Source: an uncultured Clostridia bacterium
GTDB lineage: Bacteria > Bacillota > Clostridia > Christensenellales > CAG-917
NCBI GenBank assembly: GCA_934277645.1
Contig: CAKQUX010000007.1
Location: 12,906 to 76,905, forward strand
Length of the DNA: 64,000 nucleotides
Reading direction: 5' to 3'
This document shows positions 8,887 through 18,137 of the stretch, piece by piece. The notes below the pieces were generated by a model. That model did not search any database, had not been told where the DNA came from, and was given only the letters and a program-made list of their open reading frames with translations. Each line of letters opens with the position of its first letter. The stretch's first letter is position 1. The translations under genes and the position numbers were made by a program.

Positions 8887-10110
8887 ATGGATTTAGAAAA
8901 AATAAAAGCACGAAAAGGGGAATACGCCGATTATATGGTCGACAAGATTAAAGGCGTTATTTCCGATTGCGGAACGAGATTTTCAGGTTCCGAAGGGGAA
9001 AAGAAGGCCGCCTACTATTTGGAGAACGAGCTTAAAAACTATTCCGACGAAACGAAAGTGGAAAGTTTTGAAGTTCATCCCGATTCGTTTTACGGCTGGG
9101 CGCCTTGGAGCGTTTCGTTCTTGTTGTTAGGCATTGTATGTCTTTTCATTATGCCGTTTATGTCGATAGTATTCGTCATATTGGCGTTAGTACCGATGCT
9201 CACGACGTTTATAATGTATCGCACGGCTTTTGACAAGTTTTATGCAAAAAAAGAGTCGCACAATGTGACCGCCGTGAAGATGCCTAAGGGCGAAGTTAAA
9301 AGAGCGGTATATTTCAGCGGACATATGGACGCCGCAAAAGAGTGGACGATAAACTACAAATTCGGCGGAAAAGTTATGACGGCGGCAGTTTTAATCGGCT
9401 TTTTGTCTATCGTATACATAACCGCCATTGCTGTTTACAGCATGATAGTTTTGCCGAAAGCCGGCGTAATGTTTAGCGGCAATTTGGATATGGGATTAAG
9501 ACTTTATCTTTGCTTTGCGTCGCTTGTGTTTGTGCCTGCGATTTTCTCGATGTATTTCCTTTCGCACAGGTCGATAGTAGCCGACGGAGCTAACGACAAT
9601 CTGAGCGGATGCCTTACGGCAACGGCAATTCTCAAAGCACTACAAGACAACGGCATCGAATTTGAACATACCAAAATCGGCGTAATTCTGACCGGTTCGG
9701 AAGAAACGGGACTTCGCGGTTCTAAGGCTTGGGCAAAAGCGCACCGCGACGAATGTCTTAACGTTCCGACCGATATTTACGCGCTCGATACAATCACCGA
9801 AACCGAACACTTGTCGGTCAATTTGAAAGACCTTAACAGCACTGTAAAGACGAACAAGGAACTCGGCGAAAACTTTATGAATGCGGCAAAAACGCTCGGC
9901 GTTAAATGCTCTTACGGCGGAATTCCTATCGGAGCTTCTGACGGCGCGGCATTCTGCCAAGAAGGACTCAGAGCGACTTCGATTACGGCAATGAATCATA
10001 ATATTCCGCGTTACTATCATACGAGAGTAGACAATGTAGACGCACTCGAAAAAGACGCTTTGGCAACAGTGTTTGAAGTCATCGTTGAAATGCTTAAAAA
10101 CTACGAGTGA
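8887..10110 (+). CDS. Membrane-embedded M28-family zinc peptidase
   Basis: 407 residues, AAGGGGGAGAA ribosome-binding site. The peptidase is split by membrane segments: two helices at ~75-117 and two more at ~165-225, placed between metal-ligand blocks. M28 ligands are visible in order: GHMDAAKEW, DGANDNLSG, GSEETGLRG (catalytic E and ligand E), ALDTI and a late HTRVDN. M28 enzymes are aminopeptidases or carboxypeptidases with two zinc ions. The membrane insertion suggests action on peptides at the membrane. It is monocistronic between the MarR gene and a convergent operon. Confidence 0.85.
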   Translation: MDLEKIKARKGEYADYMVDKIKGVISDCGTRFSGSEGEKKAAYYLENELKNYSDETKVESFEVHPDSFYGWAPWSVSFLLLGIVCLFIMPFMSIVFVILALVPMLTTFIMYRTAFDKFYAKKESHNVTAVKMPKGEVKRAVYFSGHMDAAKEWTINYKFGGKVMTAAVLIGFLSIVYITAIAVYSMIVLPKAGVMFSGNLDMGLRLYLCFASLVFVPAIFSMYFLSHRSIVADGANDNLSGCLTATAILKALQDNGIEFEHTKIGVILTGSEETGLRGSKAWAKAHRDECLNVPTDIYALDTITETEHLSVNLKDLNSTVKTNKELGENFMNAAKTLGVKCSYGGIPIGASDGAAFCQEGLRATSITAMNHNIPRYYHTRVDNVDALEKDALATVFEVIVEMLKNYE

Positions 10111-10317
10111 CAAAACCAGCAAGCAACTTTGACAGGCAAGACATAAAATAGTCGTTTAATTAGGTTAAATATAATAAAATCTAATCTGATTAAATTAAAT
10201 TTGATTAGGTTATATTTATTTTAATAGGTAAAACCAAACGTAATAAAATAACGTTCAAACGTAATTAAATAACGTAATTTATTAGGTAAAAAAGATTAGC
10301 GATTTAGTTAAGCATAT
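10111..10317. other. AT-rich gap with short direct repeats
   Basis: Variants of AATTAGGTTAAAT and TAATCTGATTAAATT are repeated several times, and AACGTAAT-type words occur at 10240-10280. No ORF, RNA gene or promoter was recognised. Confidence 0.4.
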
Positions 10318-10349
10318 AAAAAAGCACGGAGATTATCTTCGTGCTTTTT
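10318..10349. terminator. Bidirectional terminator between M28 gene and potD
   Basis: AAAAGCACG...CGTGCTTTTT gives a 9-bp stem with A/T tracts on both sides, placed between two convergent genes. Confidence 0.75.
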
Positions 10350-10414
10350 AGCTTTAAGTTCAGATAATTTTTGCACTCTTTATAAAATAGAGCGTACGTT
10401 ATTGTGGTTTTAAG

Positions 10415-11833
10415 TTATATCTTTTCGACTTTTTTGCGGAATTTCACTTTTTCTTTGATAGCGTAACCTGCAATGAGAATTCCGAATACTCCGACAACGC
10501 CGATTAAAACGTATATTAAGGTCATAGGAATTCCGCTTCCGGCTTTTGCTCGTTCCCACATAGCGACAACTGCGTCGTTGGCGTTGCCGAAATCGTGCAT
10601 AACGGCAAATTCGCCCGAAAAGTCAGGGTAGCGGCGTTCGTCGGCAAAGTATTCTTCGACATCATATTCGTTTTCTTCCAAAATTTCGGTGACGGCAGGC
10701 GTCGCTTTCAAAATATCTTTATCGACGGCGCAAGTGTAGCCGATTGCCATAGAGTTTTTAATTGCGTTTTCAGGCGCATTCATAAAGTCTATAAACATGA
10801 GCGCCGCAAGATTGTTTGGCGAACATTTTGGAATACACCAGCCGTCAAACCACAAGTTTGCGCCGACGCTCGGAGCGACGTAATCGAGTTCCATTCCGAC
10901 GGCTTCCGCTTCTTCGATTGCCCAAAGCGCGTCGCCCGACCAAGCAAGGTCAACGTATGCGGTTTTGTTTATCATATCGTCCTTGCCGAAGTCGACTTCA
11001 TATCCCGATATATATTTGCGTTGCTCGGTAAGCACTTTTTCGGCGGCTTCCGTCATTTCGCTTTCGGTGCAGTTGATAAGGTCCTGAATGTTGTAAGATT
11101 GATACTTTTCAGGCAAAAGACCGTATTCGTACATATAGAGTACTGCGGCGCAATAAGTGTCGCGAACCGAGTCCTTGACGAGAATTTTGCCGTTTATATT
11201 TTTGTTTTTGCCTCTATTCCAAAGAACGCCATAGCCGTATTTTTCGACTTCCGCTCGGCTTATATACGACGGATTGAATAAAATTCCGAGAGTGCCCCAC
11301 ATATACGGCGTCATATAATCCGTCATTGCGCGGCTGTTATTCCCGACTTTTATTGCGGCAAATTCCGCATTTATCGTGTTTAAAACGTTTTTGTCGACAG
11401 TGCCGTAATTGCCGTCTTTACCGTTTCCGATATTGTCGAAACAGTTTGCGTATTTGGCGTTTTGGCTTATATATTTTTGCTTTAAGTCGGTTAAGGACAA
11501 AAGCAAGTCCTTTGTCATAAGCCTTTCGATTGCATATTCGCTCGGCGCTATAAGGTCAACCGTTGCGTCGCCTTGAATGAGTTTTGTGAGCATAGTTTCG
11601 TTCGTATCGAAAGTGGTGTAGGTGATTTTAAGGTTGATGCCCGTAACCGATTTATAGTATGCTTTAAATTCATCTAAAAGCTCCGGTTCGATATAATCTT
11701 CCCAGTTATAAATGACGAGCTTATCGGTATTTTTTCCGCCGCTTTCATCGTTAGAATTGCAACCAGCAAAAGCGCTTAAAAGCAGGCAGGCAAGTATGAC
11801 TACAAGAAGAATTAAAGATAGCTTCTTTTTCAT
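10415..11833 (-). CDS. potD: Spermidine/putrescine-type ABC transporter substrate-binding lipoprotein
   Basis: 472 residues. A lipoprotein signal peptide ends at lipobox LSAFAGC, so the protein is attached outside the membrane. The PotD/PotF-like type 2 periplasmic-binding fold follows (LVIYNWEDYIEPELLDEFKAYY, TKLIQGDATVDLIAPSEYAIERL, DLAWSGDALWAIEEAE, FDGWCIPKCSPN). Unusually, a second hydrophobic helix lies at the C-terminus (~438-460) followed by a basic tail, so the receptor may be anchored at both ends. The start overlaps the end of potC by 4 nt and it is the last gene of the operon. Polyamines are the expected ligand from family and context, but related proteins bind other cations. Confidence 0.87.
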   Translation of the reverse strand: MKKKLSLILLVVILACLLLSAFAGCNSNDESGGKNTDKLVIYNWEDYIEPELLDEFKAYYKSVTGINLKITYTTFDTNETMLTKLIQGDATVDLIAPSEYAIERLMTKDLLLSLTDLKQKYISQNAKYANCFDNIGNGKDGNYGTVDKNVLNTINAEFAAIKVGNNSRAMTDYMTPYMWGTLGILFNPSYISRAEVEKYGYGVLWNRGKNKNINGKILVKDSVRDTYCAAVLYMYEYGLLPEKYQSYNIQDLINCTESEMTEAAEKVLTEQRKYISGYEVDFGKDDMINKTAYVDLAWSGDALWAIEEAEAVGMELDYVAPSVGANLWFDGWCIPKCSPNNLAALMFIDFMNAPENAIKNSMAIGYTCAVDKDILKATPAVTEILEENEYDVEEYFADERRYPDFSGEFAVMHDFGNANDAVVAMWERAKAGSGIPMTLIYVLIGVVGVFGILIAGYAIKEKVKFRKKVEKI

Positions 11834-12651
11834 AAAATTGCTCCTTTGGCTTTTTTCGCCGCCTTTTCTTTTCTGATTTTAACGACGTTGACGGTAAGGA
11901 CGATTGCAAGCACGGCAACGAATAAAATCGAGAAAATAGCATACCAAAACGGTTCTAAACCTTGAACTCTTGCGTCTGAATATATATACGTCGATAGAGT
12001 GTTTATACCCGTGCTTGCGCCTTTATTGATTTGCGTAATGATGAAATCGTCAAGCGAAATAGTGAACGCCATAAGAAAGCCGCTTATAATGCCTGGGGCA
12101 ATGTACGGTATTTCGACTTTCCAAAGCGCTTGCGCAGGGCTTGCGCCGAGGTCTAACGCCGCTTCGTAAATGTTAGGGTCCATTTTTTCCAGCTTTGGCA
12201 AAATTGACAGAACTACGTATGGCGTGCAGAAAGTGATATGCGCAATGATAAGCCTTAAATATCCCTCCGGAAAGTGGAAAGTAGAGAAGAAGACCATAAA
12301 CGATACCGCAACGACGATTTCGCTGTTTATGATAGGAAACTGGTTGACGTCAAGCGCGGCGCGTTTGAATTTTTTGCCGAATTGATAAATTCCGATTGTG
12401 GCGAACGAACCTAAAATCGTCGATACGACGCTTGAAACTACGGCTATAAAAAGCGTGTTCAAAACGGCGTCTAAAAGAGTTTTGGATTTTCCGCCCGACG
12501 TGAATATCGAACGATACGCTTCCATACTTGCTCCGCCCGCAAATGAAAAGTTCGAGCTGTTTGAGAAAGAATATATGATTATCATAATAATCGGAATGTA
12601 TAAAAGGGCAAGTATAACGAATATGTATGCCTTTTCTAAAAACTTTTTCAC
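11830..12651 (-). CDS. potC: Polyamine ABC transporter permease PotC
   Basis: 273 residues with six predicted membrane helices. The cytoplasmic EAA loop, which contacts the ATPase, is visible as EAALDLGASPAQALWKVEIP. AFTISLDDFIIT is a conserved PotC segment. It overlaps potB by 4 nt and potD by 4 nt, consistent with translational coupling. It pairs with PotB to form the membrane channel of the uptake system. Confidence 0.9.
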   Translation of the reverse strand: MKKFLEKAYIFVILALLYIPIIMIIIYSFSNSSNFSFAGGASMEAYRSIFTSGGKSKTLLDAVLNTLFIAVVSSVVSTILGSFATIGIYQFGKKFKRAALDVNQFPIINSEIVVAVSFMVFFSTFHFPEGYLRLIIAHITFCTPYVVLSILPKLEKMDPNIYEAALDLGASPAQALWKVEIPYIAPGIISGFLMAFTISLDDFIITQINKGASTGINTLSTYIYSDARVQGLEPFWYAIFSILFVAVLAIVLTVNVVKIRKEKAAKKAKGAIL

Positions 12652-13436
12652 AGCAAGGTCCTCCTTTGCGTATTGTTGCTGAACTTGTTGATTAAGAAGT
12701 TCGATATAAGCACGAATATGAGCATAACGATTGACATAATCGAACCTACTCCGTACAGCCCTTGCTCAAATTTCATTTGAATGGAATCGCCGAACAAGAA
12801 TATCGTTCCGTTTGAAAGGAGCTGACTTATGGCGTACGTCGAGATAGTCGGAATAAAAACCATAGTTATGCCCGAAATTATGCCGCTCGTCGAAAGCGGA
12901 AGAACCGTTTTCAAAAATACGGTCGATTTGTCCGCACCAAGGTCTTGCGCCGCTTCGATATAACTTTTGTCAATGCTCGATATTGTAGTGTGTAAAGGCA
13001 AAATCATAAACGGAAGATAGTTGTACACCATACCGAATATAACCGTACCCATTCCGAGTTCGATTCCCATAGCAAGAAATACTGCTTTTGTCGCAAGCGT
13101 TCTGATAAGAAAGTTTACCCACATAGGAAGAATAAACAATATGACGAGAATTTTGCCCGAGCTGTATTTTGAAAGTATGTACGCAACGGGATAGCCGATG
13201 AGCAGGCAAATTAGGGTAGTTATTATGCCGACAAGCACCGAGTTGCCTAAAACGATAAGACTGCTTCTTTCGGTGAAGAAAGTCTTGAAGTTTTCAAGCG
13301 TGAGATAGCCGTCGGGATCCAAGAAGGCGTTGACCAAAATGAGAACCAACGGCAAAATTATGAACAACAACATAAACAAGACGTACGGATATCCGAAAAC
13401 TCTCCTTGTTATTTTAAACGGCTTAATTTTCTTCAT
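12648..13436 (-). CDS. potB: Polyamine ABC transporter permease PotB
   Basis: 262 residues, six membrane helices, EAA motif EAAQDLGADKSTVFLKTVLP. VNFLIRTLATKAVF and MVYNYLPFMILPLH are typical of PotB-type permeases. The start lies inside the end of potA (14-nt overlap) and the stop overlaps potC. Confidence 0.9.
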   Translation of the reverse strand: MKKIKPFKITRRVFGYPYVLFMLLFIILPLVLILVNAFLDPDGYLTLENFKTFFTERSSLIVLGNSVLVGIITTLICLLIGYPVAYILSKYSSGKILVILFILPMWVNFLIRTLATKAVFLAMGIELGMGTVIFGMVYNYLPFMILPLHTTISSIDKSYIEAAQDLGADKSTVFLKTVLPLSTSGIISGITMVFIPTISTYAISQLLSNGTIFLFGDSIQMKFEQGLYGVGSIMSIVMLIFVLISNFLINKFSNNTQRRTLL

Positions 13437-14919
13437 CGGTTGAGTCCACCTCGTCTATGACGGTTTTTTCTTCTGTGGCGATTTCGCCTTCGATTTTTTC
13501 GATAATTATTTTTTCGGGAGCGATTTTGATACCGACTCGGTCGCCCTTGAACCAGTCGAATTCTGTGTCTACGAAAAAGTCGTAAAAGTCGTCGGTACGA
13601 ACGATGCATTGATAATAACTGCCTTTGTAGATGCTGTTTACGACTGTGCCTGAAATTACGCCGTCTTCTTCGTCGTCGGTGATTTCAACGTCGTCGAAGT
13701 CGATTTTGACAAGGACTTTCGTGCCTGACGGCAAATCGCTTTGACATTCAAAATTGCCGCCGCAAATCGTAACGAGATTTTCGGAAACCATTTCCGTTTG
13801 AATTTCGTTGATGATTCTCGATTTGTGCATAATGTGCAAATCGAACGGCTTGATATAAAGTCCGACGACTGCGCCTTTTTCTTGCGACAGTGTGTCGTGA
13901 ACTTCGAGTTCGTTTTCGTTTGCTATGACGGTAATTTGATAATGGTCGCCTTTGAACACGCAACTGTCTACGGTTGCATTGACAATAGCTTTTTTATCGT
14001 CGGCAGCAAGAATTTTGATGTCTTCGGGACGAATGATAACGTCGATAGGCTCTTTCTTTTTGAAGCCGTGGTCAACACATTCGAAAACAGTGTCGCAGAA
14101 CTCGACTTTGTAGTCTTCGAGCATAACGCCCGAAAGAATATTCGATTCACCGATGAAGTCCGCAACGAAAGCGTTTGCAGGCTCGTCGTAAATTTTTTCA
14201 GGCGACGCTATCTGTTGAATTTCGCCGCTACGCATAACGACGACTTTGTCGCTCATAGTAAGAGCTTCTTCTTGGTCGTGCGTGACGTAGATAAAGGTTA
14301 TGCCGAGATTCTTGTGCATATTTTTAAGTTCGAGTTGCATATCCTTTCTCATTTTAAGGTCAAGCGCGCCGAGCGGTTCGTCCAAAAGCAAAACTTCCGG
14401 TTCGTTTACGAGTGCTCTTGCAATTGCGACCCTTTGTTGTTGACCGCCGGAGAGGCTTGAAACGTTTCTGTGACCGTAGTCTTCGAGGTCGACCATTTTA
14501 AGAGCGGCGTCAACTTTTCTTCTTATTTCTTCTTTATTGTATTTTCTGTACTTCGTGACCAGATTGCCTTTTTTATCGATAAACGGCTCGGTCGGAACTT
14601 TTTGAAGTTTAAGACCGAAAGCAATATTGTTGAACACGTTAAGGTGCGGGAAAAGCGCGTATTTTTGGAATACGGTGTTTACCTTTCTAAGATGCGGCGG
14701 AAGAGTTGTTATGTCTTCGCCCTTGAAGAAAACTTGTCCGCTTGTCGGAATTTCAAAACCTGCAATCATTCTGAGAGTAGTGGTCTTTCCGCAGCCCGAC
14801 GGGCCTAAAAGAGTGACGAATTCGCCTTTTTTTATGATAAGGCTTGCGTTTTTGACAGCTTCTTTTCCGTCGTAAACTTTGCAAACGTTTTTAAGTTCGA
14901 TAATGGTTTCCTTTTGCAT
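13423..14919 (-). CDS. potA: Polyamine ABC transporter ATPase PotA, with extended C-terminus
   Basis: 498 residues. The ATPase domain (~1-245) has Walker A GPSGCGKTTT, Q-loop region FQKYALFPHLNV, signature LSGGQQQRVAIARAL, Walker B LLLDEPLGALD and H-loop YVTHDQEEA. The C-terminal TOBE region is longer than in typical PotA (~350-380 residues in all). It seems to contain two TOBE-like units, around 270-360 and 385-475, followed by a Glu-rich tail, and may add regulation. The ribosome-binding site TAAGGAGC is 14 nt after the regulator gene. Confidence 0.9.
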   Translation of the reverse strand: MQKETIIELKNVCKVYDGKEAVKNASLIIKKGEFVTLLGPSGCGKTTTLRMIAGFEIPTSGQVFFKGEDITTLPPHLRKVNTVFQKYALFPHLNVFNNIAFGLKLQKVPTEPFIDKKGNLVTKYRKYNKEEIRRKVDAALKMVDLEDYGHRNVSSLSGGQQQRVAIARALVNEPEVLLLDEPLGALDLKMRKDMQLELKNMHKNLGITFIYVTHDQEEALTMSDKVVVMRSGEIQQIASPEKIYDEPANAFVADFIGESNILSGVMLEDYKVEFCDTVFECVDHGFKKKEPIDVIIRPEDIKILAADDKKAIVNATVDSCVFKGDHYQITVIANENELEVHDTLSQEKGAVVGLYIKPFDLHIMHKSRIINEIQTEMVSENLVTICGGNFECQSDLPSGTKVLVKIDFDDVEITDDEEDGVISGTVVNSIYKGSYYQCIVRTDDFYDFFVDTEFDWFKGDRVGIKIAPEKIIIEKIEGEIATEEKTVIDEVDSTDEEN

Positions 14920-14933
14920 ATTAGCTCCTTAAA

Positions 14934-15467
14934 TCAAAAAGTAGGTGGGCTGGATACCCATATAACTTTAGCCGTTGTATCCGACTTGTTTTCCAAACAG
15001 TGTACTTTGTTGCTTTCGAAATAGAACGATTCGCCTTGTTTTACGATATGTTCTCGTTTGCCTATCGTGAGAACGACTTCGCCTTGCAGAACGTATCCGA
15101 ATTCTTCGCCTTCGTGCGGCATATCGCTTTGCGTTTTGACGTGCGGCGCAATCTCCGTTAAGATAGGTTCCATTTCGTTTTTTTGCGCGTTAGGCACAAG
15201 CCATACGATTTTTTGTTCGTCCGTCACTTTTTCGCAATAGTCGTTTTCACCGAATACGACTTGTTCGCCTTTTTCGTCGCTGAAAAATTCCGACGGAGTA
15301 GTGCCGAGCGCCGACAAAATGTCTAGTAGCGTTGCAATCGACGGCGATGTCAGTTCGTTTTCAAGTTGAGAAATGTAGCCTTTCGTCAGCTCGCATCTGT
15401 CGCCGAGTTCTTCTTGCGTCAATCCGCCTTTTAGTCGCAAATCTTTGATTTTTGCTCCGATTTCCAT
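14934..15467 (-). CDS. XRE-family regulator with cupin domain (PuuR-like)
   Basis: 177 residues. The N-terminal XRE helix-turn-helix covers ~1-60 (GGLTQEELGDRCELTKGYISQLENELTS is the HTH core region). The C-terminal cupin covers ~105-177 (PHEGEEFGYVLQGEV, GESFYFESNKVHCLEN). This architecture is typical of repressors of polyamine genes such as PuuR, in which the cupin probably binds the ligand. It is the first gene of the pot operon, and two matching palindromes lie at its own promoter, which predicts autoregulation of the whole operon. Confidence 0.88.
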   Translation of the reverse strand: MEIGAKIKDLRLKGGLTQEELGDRCELTKGYISQLENELTSPSIATLLDILSALGTTPSEFFSDEKGEQVVFGENDYCEKVTDEQKIVWLVPNAQKNEMEPILTEIAPHVKTQSDMPHEGEEFGYVLQGEVVLTIGKREHIVKQGESFYFESNKVHCLENKSDTTAKVIWVSSPPTF

Positions 15468-15487
15468 AAAACTCTCCGAAGTTTTTC

Positions 15488-15506
15488 GGTTTAGTAATTC
15501 TAAACC
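15488..15506. promoter_or_regulatory. Operator-like palindrome 1 of the pot operon
   Basis: GGTTTAG-TAATT-CTAAACC, a perfect 7-bp inverted repeat 20 nt before the regulator start codon. It shares GTTTAGTAANNCTAAAC with palindrome 2 and is the likely binding site of the XRE-cupin protein. Confidence 0.6.
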
Positions 15507-15541
15507 GACCGTTTAACCGATAAAGTTTAACTAAATTTTAA

Positions 15542-15558
15542 GTTTAGTAAAACTAAAC
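15542..15558. promoter_or_regulatory. Operator-like palindrome 2 of the pot operon
   Basis: GTTTAGT-AAA-ACTAAAC lies in the early transcribed region, about 16 nt past the -10. AGTTTAACTAAA-type half sites lie between the two palindromes (15510-15537). Confidence 0.6.
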
Positions 15559-15573
15559 CAAAAGGACGATAAA

Positions 15574-15601
15574 ATTATATCATTTTGTCTATATATGTCA
15601 A
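15574..15601 (-). promoter_or_regulatory. Promoter of the XRE-potABCD operon
   Basis: Minus strand: TTGACA, 16-nt spacer, TATAAT, both hexamers perfect. Operator 2 lies just downstream, which fits repression by blocking early transcription. Confidence 0.8.
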
Positions 15602-15952
15602 CGAAAATAAAGGCATAATTAAAAATACGGTAAATTTTTTTTACAGCAAAATTCGCAAAACCGTTTATTCGCCTAAAATAAGGTAAAAACGGTTAAGAAC
15701 GGATTTGAAATAACTTCTTAAAATAAAGCACGATAAGTTTCTATTTAAAAGAAATTAAAAAACAGTCGGGGCTTTAATAAATGCAATACTATAACTATAT
15801 TAAATGTAAAACGCATTATAAGCAGTAAATGCATTAAGTAATATTCAAATTTATATTTTGGTTTTTAATTTCGGTTTTAAATTATTTGATTTGAATTGTA
15901 TGCAAGTTTAAATTGTATGTAAGTTTAAAGTTGAAACATTCGCAAGTGGATA
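15602..15952. other. AT-rich divergent intergenic region
   Basis: No gene seen. Near the right end, AATTGTATGYAAGTTTAAA is directly repeated (15895-15930). Confidence 0.4.
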
Positions 15953-15981
15953 TTGAAAGGAAGCTAAAAATATGTTATAAT
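15953..15981 (+). promoter_or_regulatory. Promoter of the HD-hydrolase gene (leaderless)
   Basis: TTGAAA, 17-nt spacer, TATAAT, then 6 nt to the ATG at 15988. The expected transcription start is the A of the start codon. Confidence 0.7.
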
Positions 15982-15987
15982 CATCTT

Positions 15988-17232
15988 ATGGAAAACGAAA
16001 TACGTTTAAAAAACGTGAAAGAAAGTTGTTTTAATAAACCGAGCGACGAACTCGAACGTTTGATTTTCATCGACAAAAAAAATCATTGGGTAAATCCTTA
16101 TGCTTTCGAGGACAGGCTTATCGTGCGTCGAAATCCCGAAAAAGACATTGCGACCTGCGTTCGTCCTGCCTTTGTCAGGGACGTGGAGAAGATTTTACAC
16201 CTGCCGCTTTACAATCGTTACGGCGACAAAACGCAGGTTTTTTCGTTTTATAAAAACGACGACATAACAAGACGCGGCTTGCACGTTCAGATAGTGTCGA
16301 GAATTGCAAGGGATATAGGTCAGGCATTAAGTTTAAATTGCGACCTTATCGAAGCAATCGCGCTCGGACACGACATAGGGCATACGCCTTTCGGACATGC
16401 GGGCGAAAGATTTTTAAGCGCATTGCTTAACGAAAATACGGGAAGGTATTTCAATCACAACGTTCAAAGCGTAAGAGTCTTGGACAAGCTGTATTTGCGA
16501 AATATTTCTTTGCAGACGCTTGACGGTATACTTTGTCACAACGGCGAATTCGAGATGAAAGAATATCGTCCGACAGCCGCAATTACGTTTGAAGAGTTCG
16601 ACAGAAAGGTCGAAAACTGCTATACGGACAAAGACGCTTGCGGAAAGCTTGTGCCTACGACGCTCGAAGCCTGCGTTGTCAGAATTTGCGACATAATCGC
16701 ATATCTCGGCAAGGACAGACAAGACGCCAGAAAGGCTTTAAGAAAAGAAATAAATTTCGCCGACAAGTACATAGGAAAATCTAATTCCGAAATTATAAAC
16801 AACCTTACTATAGACATTTTGGAGCATAGCTACAAAAAGGACTATCTGTTACTCAGCGAAGAAGCGTTTACTGCTTTAAAAACCGCAAAGAAAGAAAACT
16901 ACGAGTTTATTTACAAAAACGAAGACCTCGAATCTCGCTACAACGGAATTATAAAACCGATGTTCCGCGACGTTTATTACAAACTGCTTGACCAGCTTAT
17001 AAAAAAGGATACGAATTCGGTCATATACAAACACCACGTTGAAAATATCGACGATTGCTATCGTTATGCCAAAAAGGAAAAACCGTATTCGGACGGCGAA
17101 CCAAACCAGATAGTTTGCGATTTTATTGCGTCTATGACGGACGATTATTTCATTGATTTGCACGAAATGCTGTTTCCGAACAGTAAGTATAAAATCGAAT
17201 ATACGTCATATTTTGCGGATTTAAAAAAATAA
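15988..17232 (+). CDS. dGTPase-like HD-domain triphosphohydrolase
   Basis: 414 residues from the chosen ATG at 15988. An upstream in-frame ATG at 15913 would place the promoter inside the gene. The HD domain has LGHDIGHTPFGHAGE (H128-D129), an upstream RRGLHVQIVSRIARDIG segment carrying the first metal-binding His, and a later CDIIAYLGKDRQDA with the conserved Asp. These match the deoxyguanosine triphosphate triphosphohydrolase (dgt) branch, which cleaves dNTPs to deoxynucleosides and triphosphate. Exact nucleotide preference is unknown. It is monocistronic and apparently leaderless. Confidence 0.85.
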   Translation: MENEIRLKNVKESCFNKPSDELERLIFIDKKNHWVNPYAFEDRLIVRRNPEKDIATCVRPAFVRDVEKILHLPLYNRYGDKTQVFSFYKNDDITRRGLHVQIVSRIARDIGQALSLNCDLIEAIALGHDIGHTPFGHAGERFLSALLNENTGRYFNHNVQSVRVLDKLYLRNISLQTLDGILCHNGEFEMKEYRPTAAITFEEFDRKVENCYTDKDACGKLVPTTLEACVVRICDIIAYLGKDRQDARKALRKEINFADKYIGKSNSEIINNLTIDILEHSYKKDYLLLSEEAFTALKTAKKENYEFIYKNEDLESRYNGIIKPMFRDVYYKLLDQLIKKDTNSVIYKHHVENIDDCYRYAKKEKPYSDGEPNQIVCDFIASMTDDYFIDLHEMLFPNSKYKIEYTSYFADLKK

Positions 17233-17318
17233 ACCATTTAGCGCAAAATGACCGCTTAGCCGATGGCAAGAAGCAAAATTAAAGCCGTTCGGTTTTTGCA
17301 AAAAATTAAAATTGCGTA

Positions 17319-17347
17319 TTGAAATTTTACAAACGCTATGATAAGAT
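17319..17347 (+). promoter_or_regulatory. Promoter of the LSE-repeat gene
   Basis: TTGAAA, 17-nt spacer, TAAGAT. The AAAGGAGCG ribosome-binding site follows. Confidence 0.55.
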
Positions 17348-17383
17348 AGAATTATAAAATGCAATGGAAAAGGAGCGAAAATT

Positions 17384-17986
17384 ATGGGTATTGATAAGGA
17401 CTATAAAAAGATAATTAAATCGCACAAGGAAGATTGGGCGGCAATAAGCGCAGACCCGTCGCTTGACGAAGGGTTCATCAAAGAGTTTGCGGATAAAGTC
17501 GTTTGGAGAATAATTGCAGAAAAACAAGATCTGAGCGAATCGTTTATCGAAGCAAACATAGATAGATTCAACGACCCTGCAACGGGCAGATTGGATTTGA
17601 CGGCGATTCTCACAAAGCAAAAATTGTCGGAAAACTTTTTGAGAAAATACGCAGACAAATTTAAGTGGAGCGACTGGAAGGTTTTGTCGTCTTGTCAAAA
17701 ACTTTCGGAAAAGTTTATTCTCGATTTCGAAACGAAAGTAAACTGGTCGGACATCACCGCGGGACAAGTTTTGTCGGAGAAATTTATCGAAGAGCATCAA
17801 GACAGAATTAAGTGGGAATACGTCGCAAGATATCAAACCATTTCGGAAGAATTTTTCTGGAAGCATCAGGATAAGATTGACGTAAATTATCTCGTCAAGA
17901 GCCAAAAAGTCGATACTAAACGTTGGTCGGCGAAATTCCAAGAACTTAAAGAAAAAGAAGCGTTAAAAGCGGAAGTTCTTTATTAG
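17384..17986 (+). CDS. Repeat protein of unknown function (LSE/W motifs)
   Basis: 200 residues, soluble, good AAAGGAGCG ribosome-binding site. It consists of about six repeats of roughly 25-30 residues with the pattern W-x2-I-x4-Q-x-LSE-x-F-[IL], followed by a charged helix (QDLSESFIEANID, QKLSENFLRKYAD, QKLSEKFILDFET, QVLSEKFIEEHQD, QTISEEFFWKHQD). This suggests a helical-repeat solenoid that binds a protein partner. Similar repeats occur in phage and giant-virus proteins of unknown role. I know no functional assignment. Confidence 0.75.
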   Translation: MGIDKDYKKIIKSHKEDWAAISADPSLDEGFIKEFADKVVWRIIAEKQDLSESFIEANIDRFNDPATGRLDLTAILTKQKLSENFLRKYADKFKWSDWKVLSSCQKLSEKFILDFETKVNWSDITAGQVLSEKFIEEHQDRIKWEYVARYQTISEEFFWKHQDKIDVNYLVKSQKVDTKRWSAKFQELKEKEALKAEVLY

Positions 17987-18085
17987 ATTGAACCTAACAC
18001 ATATTATTTTATTGTCGGCAGTCGACGGATAGCCGATAGTCGGTTGGAGCAAAGTCCGACTAAACCTAAAAACAATCGAGTAGTA

Positions 18086-18116
18086 GAAAAGCTATGGCTA
18101 AGCCATAGCTTTTTCA
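18086..18116. terminator. Bidirectional terminator between the LSE-repeat and DUF1540 genes
   Basis: AAAGCTATGG-CTAAG-CCATAGCTTT with T/A tracts on both sides, between convergent genes. Confidence 0.85.
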
Positions 18117-18137
18117 GTCTCGCGTTAAGCTGCGATT

